A stretch of 64,000 nucleotides of DNA from JAGOBP01 sp964550855. Lineage in GTDB: Bacteria > Chloroflexota > Anaerolineae > Fen-1058. How positions within the stretch are numbered: the first letter of the stretch is position 1; each line of letters opens with the position of its first letter. A program made the translations under genes and the position numbers. This document shows, one piece after another, positions 57,088-64,000 of this stretch. The stretch covers positions 1 to 64,000 of the forward strand of contig CAZKBQ010000010.1 of NCBI GenBank assembly GCA_964550855.1, in the 5' to 3' direction. Below the pieces are notes generated by a model, which searched no databases, was not told where the DNA came from, and saw only the letters and a list, made by a program, of their open reading frames with translations.

Positions 57088-59910
57088 ATGGATAATCGTC
57101 TCCTGTTGATCGGGCTGGGGTTGGCCGCCATCGCCGCTCTGGCCGTGATATTGCGGCAGCGCCTGCAATCGCGCCGCGAGCTGGTGCGCCAGGTGCGCGA
57201 GCTGACGCTGCTGGCCGAGGCCGGCCGCGCCATTGCCGAAGCCAACCTGGATGTGGACGAGCTGTGCGAGCTGATCTTTCGCCGCGCCGCCGATATGGTG
57301 GATGTGTCCACCTTCCAGATCGGCCTGTTTGACGGCGACTGGTATGACATCCGTTTGTGGCAGCGCGACGGCGTGCGCATGCCGCCGCAACGCTTCGATC
57401 TGCGCGACAACGCCGGCCTCATCGGCTGGACGCGCACTTCGCGCACGCCGCTGCTGGTGCGCGACTTTGAGACGGAGTTTGCGCAGCTGCCCGCCCGGCC
57501 GCGCTACCTGAGCGATCGGCCGCCCCGATCGGGCGTCTTCGTCCCGCTGGTCGCGCGCGACGCGGCGGTGGGCGCGCTCTCCATTCAAAGCTACCAGCCC
57601 AACGCCTTCGACGAAAACCACCTGCGGCTGCTGTCCATCATCGGCAATCAGGCCGCGGCTGCCATCGTCAACACGCACCTGCTGGGACAGGAACGCTGGC
57701 GCGCCGCGCAGCTGCAGCTCATTAGCGAAGTGGGCAAGCAGATTGCGTCCATCCTCGATCTGGAATCGCTGTTTCACCAGACCGTGGAGGTGGTGCGCAC
57801 CACGTTCAACTACTACTTCGTCGCCATCTGTGTGCGCGAGGAAAATTCCAACCGTATCGTGTTCGAGGGCGCCACTGACGAAGCTCTGCACGACCGGCAT
57901 TTGCACGTGGGCCAGGGCATCATCGGCTGGGTGGTGGAAACCGGCCAGCCGCTCAACGTGCCCGATGTCACCGCCGATCCCCGCTACTATCCGCAGGCCA
58001 CCTTGTCTGAAACGCGTTCCGAATTGGCCGTGCCGCTGATCTTCGGCGGCAGCACCATCGGCGCCATCGACGTGGAAAGCGATCAGCCTGCGGCCTTCGA
58101 CGACGACGACCTATATGTGTTGAGCATGCTGGCCGACCAGATCGCCGTGGCCGTCCACGAAGCGCGGCTGTACGCCGCCGAGCGTGAGCAGGCCTGGATC
58201 AGCACAGCGCTGCTGCAGGTGGCCGAAGCCACCGGTCAGGCGTCCAATCTGGAAGAAGTGCTGGATGCCGTGGTGCGCATCACGCCCATGTTGTCCGGCG
58301 TGGAACGTTGCGGCATCATGCTGGCCAGTGGTGAGGCCGGCACCTTCTGCGCGCAGGCGGCCTTTGGCCTGGACGAACGCGCCGACGACTATGCCGGCTG
58401 GCAGCTGCACCCCGGTGAAAGCTGGATGCTGGACGAGATTCACCTGACCAACAAGCCCATCGCGCGGCCGGCGCGCGAGCAGGCTGATCCGGTGCTGCAG
58501 TTCTTTGGGCCGGGCGATGTGCTGGGCCTGCCGCTGCTGGCACGCGGCGAATTGATCGGCGTCATGTGGATCGGCACCGCGCCCGATCAATCGTTCAGCC
58601 GGCGCAAAGCGGCGCTCATCGGCGGCATCGCCAACCAGGCCGCCATGGCCATTGAAAGCGCGCAGCTGGCCGTGGCCCAGCGCGAGGAAGCCTGGGTCAG
58701 CACGGCGCTGCTGCAGGTGGCCGAGACCTTGAGCACGCTGACCAGCCTTGAAGAGATTGAAAGTGGCATCGTGCGCCTGACACCGCTGCTGGTGGGCGTG
58801 GAAGTGTGCGTGTTACTGCTCAGCGATCCAGCCCGCGAAGCTTACGTAATCGGTCAGGCTTTTGGGCTGCCGCCCGAAGTGCAGACGGCGCTGCCCGCGC
58901 TGCACATCCCCTGGGATGAATGGCCGTTGGGCGAAGAAGATCAATCGGCGGCGCGCACGCCGCCCGATGGGTTGATGGCGGCCCTGCAGCTGCAGTCGCC
59001 CATCGCGCTGCCCATGCGCGCGCGCGGAGATGTCATCGGCCTGTTGCTGGTCGATCGCGGCGCGGATGATCTGCTGATCAATCAGCGGCGGCTCAACATC
59101 CTGAGCGGCATCGCGGGCCAGACGGCCGTGGCCATTGAAAACGTAAAGCTGGTCAGCGAACTGGCAACCCGGCAGCTGCTCGAAAAAGAATTGGACGTGG
59201 CCCGCGAGATTCAGACCAGCTTTCTGCCCGAGCAGTGCCCCAGCGTGCCGGGCTGGCAGATTGCCGCCTACTGGCAATCGGCGCGGCGGGTGGGTGGCGA
59301 CTTCTACGACTTTATGCCGCTGGCCAATGGCAATCTGGGCATGGCCGTGGCCGACGTGGCCGACAAGGGCGTGCCGGCCGCATTGTTTATGGCGCTCAGC
59401 CGCACACTGGTGCGCGCCACGGCCATGAGCGGCCGCGCGCCGTCGGATGCGCTGCGCCGCACGAATGAATTGATCTTGTCGGACGCACGATCGGATCTGT
59501 TTGTAACGGTGTTTTACTGCGTGCTCGATCCGCGCCGCGCCACGCTGACCTATTCCAACGCGGGGCACAATCCCCCCATCTGGCTGCGGGCTCGATCGGG
59601 CCGCGCCTACCACCTGAATCTGCCCGGCATCGCGCTGGGCGTGGTGCCCGATGTGACGCTGCGTGAAGAGACCATCGCGCTGTCGCCGGGCGATGTCGTG
59701 GCGCTGTACACCGACGGTGTGACCGAAGCGTTGAACGCCAACGAAGAGGAATTTGGCACCGGCCGGCTGGAGCAGATCATTCGCGAGCATGTCCACGGCT
59801 CGGCGCAGGACATCGTGGACGCGATTCAGCGCGCCGTGGCCGACTTTGTGGGCAATGAAGCGCCGTTTGACGATGTGACGCTGGTCGTGTTGAAGCGCGG
59901 CGAGAAGTAA
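57088..59910 (+). CDS. Multi-GAF PP2C-type (SpoIIE/RsbU) phosphatase
   Basis: 940 residues. A short N-terminal membrane helix (about 5-22) and a basic coiled segment precede four GAF domains (about 35-200, 212-370, 385-540 and 550-705). A PP2C-like SpoIIE domain follows (about 735-935): AREIQTSFLPEQCPSVPGWQ, RVGGDFYDFMPLANGNLGMA, VADVADKGVPAALFMAL, YSNAGHNPPIWL and DGVTEALNANEEEFG, with the metal-binding Asp residues conserved. RsbU-like phosphatases dephosphorylate STAS anti-anti-sigma factors; none is encoded here. The GAF array suggests integration of several ligands. A TATAAT lies at 57027-57032. Confidence 0.94.
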   Translation: MDNRLLLIGLGLAAIAALAVILRQRLQSRRELVRQVRELTLLAEAGRAIAEANLDVDELCELIFRRAADMVDVSTFQIGLFDGDWYDIRLWQRDGVRMPPQRFDLRDNAGLIGWTRTSRTPLLVRDFETEFAQLPARPRYLSDRPPRSGVFVPLVARDAAVGALSIQSYQPNAFDENHLRLLSIIGNQAAAAIVNTHLLGQERWRAAQLQLISEVGKQIASILDLESLFHQTVEVVRTTFNYYFVAICVREENSNRIVFEGATDEALHDRHLHVGQGIIGWVVETGQPLNVPDVTADPRYYPQATLSETRSELAVPLIFGGSTIGAIDVESDQPAAFDDDDLYVLSMLADQIAVAVHEARLYAAEREQAWISTALLQVAEATGQASNLEEVLDAVVRITPMLSGVERCGIMLASGEAGTFCAQAAFGLDERADDYAGWQLHPGESWMLDEIHLTNKPIARPAREQADPVLQFFGPGDVLGLPLLARGELIGVMWIGTAPDQSFSRRKAALIGGIANQAAMAIESAQLAVAQREEAWVSTALLQVAETLSTLTSLEEIESGIVRLTPLLVGVEVCVLLLSDPAREAYVIGQAFGLPPEVQTALPALHIPWDEWPLGEEDQSAARTPPDGLMAALQLQSPIALPMRARGDVIGLLLVDRGADDLLINQRRLNILSGIAGQTAVAIENVKLVSELATRQLLEKELDVAREIQTSFLPEQCPSVPGWQIAAYWQSARRVGGDFYDFMPLANGNLGMAVADVADKGVPAALFMALSRTLVRATAMSGRAPSDALRRTNELILSDARSDLFVTVFYCVLDPRRATLTYSNAGHNPPIWLRARSGRAYHLNLPGIALGVVPDVTLREETIALSPGDVVALYTDGVTEALNANEEEFGTGRLEQIIREHVHGSAQDIVDAIQRAVADFVGNEAPFDDVTLVVLKRGEK

Positions 59911-59916
59911 GGGCGC

Positions 59917-60486
59917 TTACTTAAGCAGCTGTTCCAGCCATGACAGCCCCGACTGGCACGCCAGGGCCGTGAGCGTCAATCGGATGGTTTTCCCCGCCCA
60001 GGCGGCCAGCAGGAATTTCCACACGGGCAGGCGGACCGCGCCCGCGATTAAGCCGCCCACGTCAAACACCGGATTGGGAATCGCACCCAGCAGAAAAATG
60101 GCCAGCACGCCGTGACGCTCCATAAACCCGCGCAGCCAGACATAGAAGCGACCGGGCGGTAACAGCGCCTGCCCGCCGTAGCCCGCCAGGTAGCCGGTCA
60201 GTTCGCCCAGCGCCGCGCCCGCCGCCGAGACCACGCCCACCAGCAGCGGCGCGTAGATCAGACCGGCCGCGCACGACAAGGCGTAGCCCGGCACCGGCAC
60301 GATGAGCGTGGCGTTGCCGATGACACTGATGAGGAACAGACCCAGCAGGCCGGTGCCCTGGCCCCAATTCAAGATGTCCTGATGATAGCGGGCGGTGAGC
60401 CAGATGATGGCGAGGCTGAGGGCGAGGGCGAGGAATAGCGCCAGCCAGCGGAGCCGGGACGACTTGTGATTGGCGTCGGCGGTCAT
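59917..60486 (-). CDS. VTT (DedA/SNARE-associated) family membrane protein
   Basis: 189 residues with about five hydrophobic segments. The VTT core contains IVPVPGYALSCAAGLIYAPL, GAALGELTGYLAGYGG and AIPNPVFDVGGLIAGAVRLP, including the conserved acidic E and the PxPxF-like turn. Family members act in membrane homeostasis and some in recycling of polyprenyl-phosphate lipid carriers. That would fit the WecA-type polyprenyl-phosphate transferase gene directly upstream on the same strand (37 bases). The shared pathway is inference. It converges on the phosphatase gene with a 6-base gap. Confidence 0.88.
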   Translation of the reverse strand: MTADANHKSSRLRWLALFLALALSLAIIWLTARYHQDILNWGQGTGLLGLFLISVIGNATLIVPVPGYALSCAAGLIYAPLLVGVVSAAGAALGELTGYLAGYGGQALLPPGRFYVWLRGFMERHGVLAIFLLGAIPNPVFDVGGLIAGAVRLPVWKFLLAAWAGKTIRLTLTALACQSGLSWLEQLLK

Positions 60487-60523
60487 GGATCGTTGTGAGG
60501 CGGATGGCAGCCGGTGCAGAATG

Positions 60524-61537
60524 TCACGTCTTCACGGGGCGCGGTTTAAACTCGAAGCGCCACAGGGCGTAAGCACTGACGGTCGCCACGGCGCCGCCGA
60601 TGATATATCCTTCGACGGCGTTGGATTGCGTGACGAGCAGCGCGCAGATGCCGAAGGCGCCGCCGGCCAGGTAGTGGATCATCACTGCTTCGCGCGTGGT
60701 GAAGCCGCGTTCGCGCAGGCGATGTGAAACGTGATCCTTGCCGGGCGTGGTCAGCGGGTTTTTGCCACGTCGCAGCCGCGAGATGAAGACGAGCGTGGTA
60801 TCGAAGATGGGCACGCCCATCACCAGCACCGGCACCATCCACGTTACAAAGGGCACATTGGCCGGGAAGCGCAGTTTGATGCCAATGCACGCCAGCACAA
60901 ACCCCAGGAACAGGCTGCCCGTGTCACCCATGAAGATGCTGGCGGGGTTGAAGTTATAGACCAGAAAGCCCAGCGTGGCCCCCAGCAGCGCCGCGGCCAG
61001 CGCGCTCACGTAGATCTGTCCGCTGAACGAAGCCATGACGACAAAGAAGACCGCGCACACTGCCGCCACGCCGCTGGACAGGCCGTCCATGTTGTCCAGC
61101 AGATTCAACGAGTTGGTCAGACCCACCACCCAGATCAGCGTGATCGCGATGTTGATCCAGTCGGCAGCCGGCGGGGCCAGCTGCACCTTGACGCCGGAGA
61201 TGATCAGGGCGACTGCAGCAATCACCTGCCCGCCCAGCTTGAGGATTGGCCGCAGACCCCAGCGATCGTCGTAGATGCCCAACAGCGACACCCACGCCCC
61301 GCCCAGCACGATGCTGGCCAGCTGCTGAAATTCAAAGCGCTCCCGAAAGATGACCAGCGTGACCAGGCTGGCGATCACGATGGCGGCGCCACCCAACAGC
61401 GGCATCGGCTCGGCATGAACCTTGCGCGGGTTGGGATGATCCATCACGCCCAGCCGGGGCGCGACCCGGCGCGCGATTGGTGTGGCGGCGAAGGCGATGA
61501 TCAATGCGCCAGAAAACACCAGGATCACAGTCAGCAT
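60524..61537 (-). CDS. WecA/TagO-type polyprenyl-phosphate sugar-1-phosphate transferase
   Basis: 337 residues with about ten membrane helices. MraY/WecA-family motifs: DHPNPRKVHAEPMPLLGG, the metal-binding pair in LGIYDDRWGLRP, NSLNLLDNMDGLSSG, FMGDTGSLFLGF and the C-terminal loop KDHVSHRL (HxSHRL-like). The family transfers a sugar-1-phosphate, usually GlcNAc-1-P, from a UDP-sugar onto undecaprenyl phosphate, the first step of cell-wall or surface polysaccharide synthesis. It lacks features that would make it MraY. It is followed by the VTT protein gene and preceded by the membrane-TPR gene on the same strand. Confidence 0.93.
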   Translation of the reverse strand: MLTVILVFSGALIIAFAATPIARRVAPRLGVMDHPNPRKVHAEPMPLLGGAAIVIASLVTLVIFRERFEFQQLASIVLGGAWVSLLGIYDDRWGLRPILKLGGQVIAAVALIISGVKVQLAPPAADWINIAITLIWVVGLTNSLNLLDNMDGLSSGVAAVCAVFFVVMASFSGQIYVSALAAALLGATLGFLVYNFNPASIFMGDTGSLFLGFVLACIGIKLRFPANVPFVTWMVPVLVMGVPIFDTTLVFISRLRRGKNPLTTPGKDHVSHRLRERGFTTREAVMIHYLAGGAFGICALLVTQSNAVEGYIIGGAVATVSAYALWRFEFKPRPVKT

Positions 61538-61568
61538 ACGCGCCCTGCCTCTCCAATCTGGTTGCCGG

Positions 61569-64000
61569 CTAGGGGGCCGGGGCCGGCGTCGGCGCGGGCG
61601 GCGTTGAAAATGGCAGAGTGCCGGTGTTGGGCGTGCTTAACCCCAGCTGCGCCTGGATCTGATCGACCAGCGATTGAACTTCATTGTGCCGGTCGGCCGG
61701 TGCTTTGCTCAGCGCAGTCTGTGCTTCCTGCAGAGCCTGCGTCAGCTGGCCGGTTTGCGCCAGCAAGATCGCCAGCACGCGATGATCATCCCACACGTTC
61801 GGATCGCTGGCGCCCACCTGCACCACCTGCTGTTGCATGGCGATGGCCTCTTGCAGCCGATTTTCCGGGAAGTACACGTTGCGGGCCAGCGTGCGCAGGG
61901 CCGGCAGATAATTGGGGTTGTGCTGGAGGAAGTTCAGCGTCACCGTTTCAACATCGGTGTAATCGCCCTGCGCCACCAGTAAATCGGCCAGGCCGGTCCA
62001 GGCATCGCTGCTGGCCGGGTTGCGTGTCAACGCTTGCTGATAGATCGATCGGGCTTCGTCATTCTGACCTTGCGAGCGCGCCAGCTGAGCTTTGATGAGA
62101 TAGGTCTGCTCGAATTCTTGATCGAGTTGGAAGGAATGATCGAGCTTGGCTTGAGCCTCCTGAAGCAGCTGATCGGCTTTGGCGGTATCACCGGCCTGGC
62201 GCGCCGTATCAGCCTCTGCGGCCAGCACCGTCGCCCATTCATTCCACAGCACGGCGTTGTTGGGGCTGAGCGTGGTGGCGATTTGATACTGTTGATCCGA
62301 CTGGGCCAGCTTGGCCTGTCGCACGGCCGGATCACCCGCATACAGATCGGCCCAGCGGCGATAGAGCCGCGCCAGGTTGGCTGAGTGATCGGTGTTGAGC
62401 GGATTCAACGCGCGCGCGCGAAGGAGCACCGCTTCGGCGGCGGTCAGCGTGTCGGCCCGCGATAGCCGATAGGTGTCCTGAAAGTTCAGGCGCAGCATGT
62501 CGGACAGTTGCGTGGTCGGGCTGAAGATCGCCGGGCCTTCCTGCGCTTGCGAAGCTTTCTCCAGATAGGCCGCGCCCAGCCACAGATAGTAGAAATCCTC
62601 ATCGGGCGCCAGATCGATCACGCGCTTGTAATGGGCAATAGCCACGTCCCACTGGCCCTGCGCGCGCAACGGCTCAGCCTGTTTATAGATCGTGTCCGCG
62701 CGAATCTGATTCAAGTTGGTCGTCGGGATGAGGACGAGCAGCGCCACGATCACCGGCACGGCGGCCGCCGCTCCCCAGTCACCGGCCAGCGCTCCGCGCC
62801 AGCGGCCTTCGGCCACCACCAGCACTGCCGCCATGCCCAGGACGAGCAGCAGGTTGATCAGATAAAACATCGTCAACAGGTTGGCCACCGCATTCGCCAG
62901 CGACAGCAGCTCGTTGACGCGGTTCGCGTATTGATCAAGGGTGGTGATCTGCGACTGCTGCAACAGCGTGCCCAGGCCCAGCAGCTGCGTGGCCTGCACC
63001 TGCCAGTAGATGAACGCAACCACGATCGACGCGCCGTAATACAGCGCGGCGGCCGGCAGCATGTCTTTGGCTGCCAGAATGTCGCGCCGCCGCAGCTCGG
63101 TCAGGCTCAACAGGCCGCCGAAGATCCACGTCACGGCAAACATCAACAGCGCGCCCAGCGATTCGCGATTATTCTGGTACGGCAGGCGCGTCAGCGAGTT
63201 GATGATCATTACCGTCGCGTCGGTTACCGGGGTGGTCGATTGCGGCGAGTTGTTGATGAACTCGTAGCCCAGCGTCATCAAGATCATCGCGCCGATCAAC
63301 GTCATGGCCAGCACAGGCCACACCCAACCGGGCAGGCCCTGCCCACGGCTTTCGCGGCGGGTGGACGCGGCCACTGCCGGACGCACCGCCTGCTTCTTTT
63401 TGTGGCGCGGCACGTTGGCCGCCGGTTCCTTCGGCGCGGCGGCCGGTGCCGGGGCCGGGGCCGGTTTGGGCTGGGCGGGTTCCTCATCGGCCAGCACCCA
63501 GTTCAGGCCGGTGATGACCAGCAGTGCCGCGTAGCTCCAGAAGTAGGTGCGCGTGGCCGCGATGGCGATCCCGGCCAGGCCGATCTCCAGATAGTGCGCC
63601 AGCATGCCGCCGAACAAAGCCACGATCAGGAAAATGTGGCCGCTCATCTGAACGGGCTGGTTCGCCGTCCGATCGAACACCGCGCGCCCCACAAAATACA
63701 ACAGCGCAAAGAGCGCCACCCCGACCAGAGTCGCCGCTGTCATTTCCACGACACGATTCGGCGACGTAAACGTCGAGCCGAAGATCGCCAGATCGAGCAG
63801 GCCGATCAGGATGGCGGCGATCAACATATACACGCGCGTGGCAATGCGGAAGTGGAAGAGCGCGAAGGCGATCACGTACAACACCAGCCCGGCGGTCACG
63901 CCGCCCGTCCAGCCCGGCCCGATAAAGTTGGGCGCGATCATCAGCGACAGCAGGATTGAGCCGGCGATGCCGCCGGCCACCATCATCCCAATCAGCAGGT
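61569..64000 (-). CDS. Multi-pass membrane protein with TPR repeats, 5' end outside window
   Basis: At least 809 residues; the frame is open to the window edge and ATG 63986 is probably internal. The N-terminal half has about ten membrane helices in two groups. Between them is a cytoplasmic or external Pro/Ala-rich linker (about 165-215, QPKPAPAPAPAAAPKEP). The C-terminal half (about 430-790) is a TPR array: DVAIAHYKRVIDLAPDEDFY, YLWLGAAYLEKA, EARSIYQQALTRNPASSDAW and LTQALQEAQTALSKAP. The last residues are PAPTPAPAP. The layout resembles O-antigen-ligase-like proteins with a TPR tail, which fits the neighbouring WecA-type gene, but no Wzy_C motif is convincing. Confidence 0.75.
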   Translation of the reverse strand, partial: LLIGMMVAGGIAGSILLSLMIAPNFIGPGWTGGVTAGLVLYVIAFALFHFRIATRVYMLIAAILIGLLDLAIFGSTFTSPNRVVEMTAATLVGVALFALLYFVGRAVFDRTANQPVQMSGHIFLIVALFGGMLAHYLEIGLAGIAIAATRTYFWSYAALLVITGLNWVLADEEPAQPKPAPAPAPAAAPKEPAANVPRHKKKQAVRPAVAASTRRESRGQGLPGWVWPVLAMTLIGAMILMTLGYEFINNSPQSTTPVTDATVMIINSLTRLPYQNNRESLGALLMFAVTWIFGGLLSLTELRRRDILAAKDMLPAAALYYGASIVVAFIYWQVQATQLLGLGTLLQQSQITTLDQYANRVNELLSLANAVANLLTMFYLINLLLVLGMAAVLVVAEGRWRGALAGDWGAAAAVPVIVALLVLIPTTNLNQIRADTIYKQAEPLRAQGQWDVAIAHYKRVIDLAPDEDFYYLWLGAAYLEKASQAQEGPAIFSPTTQLSDMLRLNFQDTYRLSRADTLTAAEAVLLRARALNPLNTDHSANLARLYRRWADLYAGDPAVRQAKLAQSDQQYQIATTLSPNNAVLWNEWATVLAAEADTARQAGDTAKADQLLQEAQAKLDHSFQLDQEFEQTYLIKAQLARSQGQNDEARSIYQQALTRNPASSDAWTGLADLLVAQGDYTDVETVTLNFLQHNPNYLPALRTLARNVYFPENRLQEAIAMQQQVVQVGASDPNVWDDHRVLAILLAQTGQLTQALQEAQTALSKAPADRHNEVQSLVDQIQAQLGLSTPNTGTLPFSTPPAPTPAPAP

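Noticed and set aside
62508..63959. 483-residue open frame antisense to the membrane-TPR gene
   Set aside because: His/Arg/Gln-rich shadow frame with no recognisable domain, opposite a well-patterned TPR protein.

Overview
The window is 64 kb of GC-rich, gene-dense bacterial chromosome. No rRNA or other strong phylogenetic marker is present, so placement is an inference. Secreted lipoproteins with Thr/Pro/Ala linkers, large PAS/GAF sensor kinases in chains, a GAF-SpoIIE phosphatase, a T-box-controlled valS, CarD, and FAS1, CHRD and cupredoxin exported proteins together look most like a Chloroflexota (Anaerolineae-like) bacterium. All calls come from reading the sequence; no database search was run.

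Layout. 1-12 kb: lipoproteins and housekeeping enzymes (double Nudix, beta-propeller lipoprotein, LytM peptidase, three-repeat fasciclin protein, CBS protein with a ferredoxin reductase, GNAT, secreted alpha/beta hydrolase, small membrane proteins). 12-18 kb: acyl-CoA dehydrogenase, methyltransferase, TetR regulator, a dead transposase, a membrane sensor kinase and a second TetR. 18-25 kb: an exporter with two ABC ATPases, one FtsX-type permease and a double-length HlyD adaptor, probably controlled by the divergent TetR. 25-28 kb: CarD, a two-domain blue-copper protein and a hydrolase. 28-31.5 kb: an accessory patch holding an 11-bp tandem repeat, an HTH + SRA-like/HNH pair with a G7 frameshift, a zinc-ribbon protein, and a HepT/MntA module whose toxin is frameshifted. 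31.5-43 kb: a CHRD protein, then a NarL-type two-component pair and an overlapping chain of one receiver and three large histidine kinases. 43-50 kb: tRNA-Pro(GGG), a beta-propeller protein, a beta-lactamase-fold protein lacking its serine, and T-box-valS followed by a broken VapB/VapC module bracketed by two versions of the valS 3' end. 50-64 kb: nucleoside kinase, an AAA+/VWA chelatase split by an A9 frameshift signal, another kinase/receiver/SpoIIE set, a sirtuin, a VTT membrane protein, a WecA-type transferase and a membrane-TPR protein cut by the window edge.

Most notable observations: (1) three copies of a miniature element with 12-bp terminal inverted repeats and 9-bp target duplications, each lying in the T-tract at the foot of an intrinsic terminator and all in the same orientation relative to it; (2) a textbook -1 frameshift cassette (SD-like sequence, A9, stem-loop) joining the chelatase AAA+ and VWA parts; (3) a diverged second valS 3' end flanking a toxin-antitoxin remnant, consistent with an insertion that brought a replacement gene end; (4) a G7 tract that breaks the HNH motif of a modification-dependent-type nuclease.
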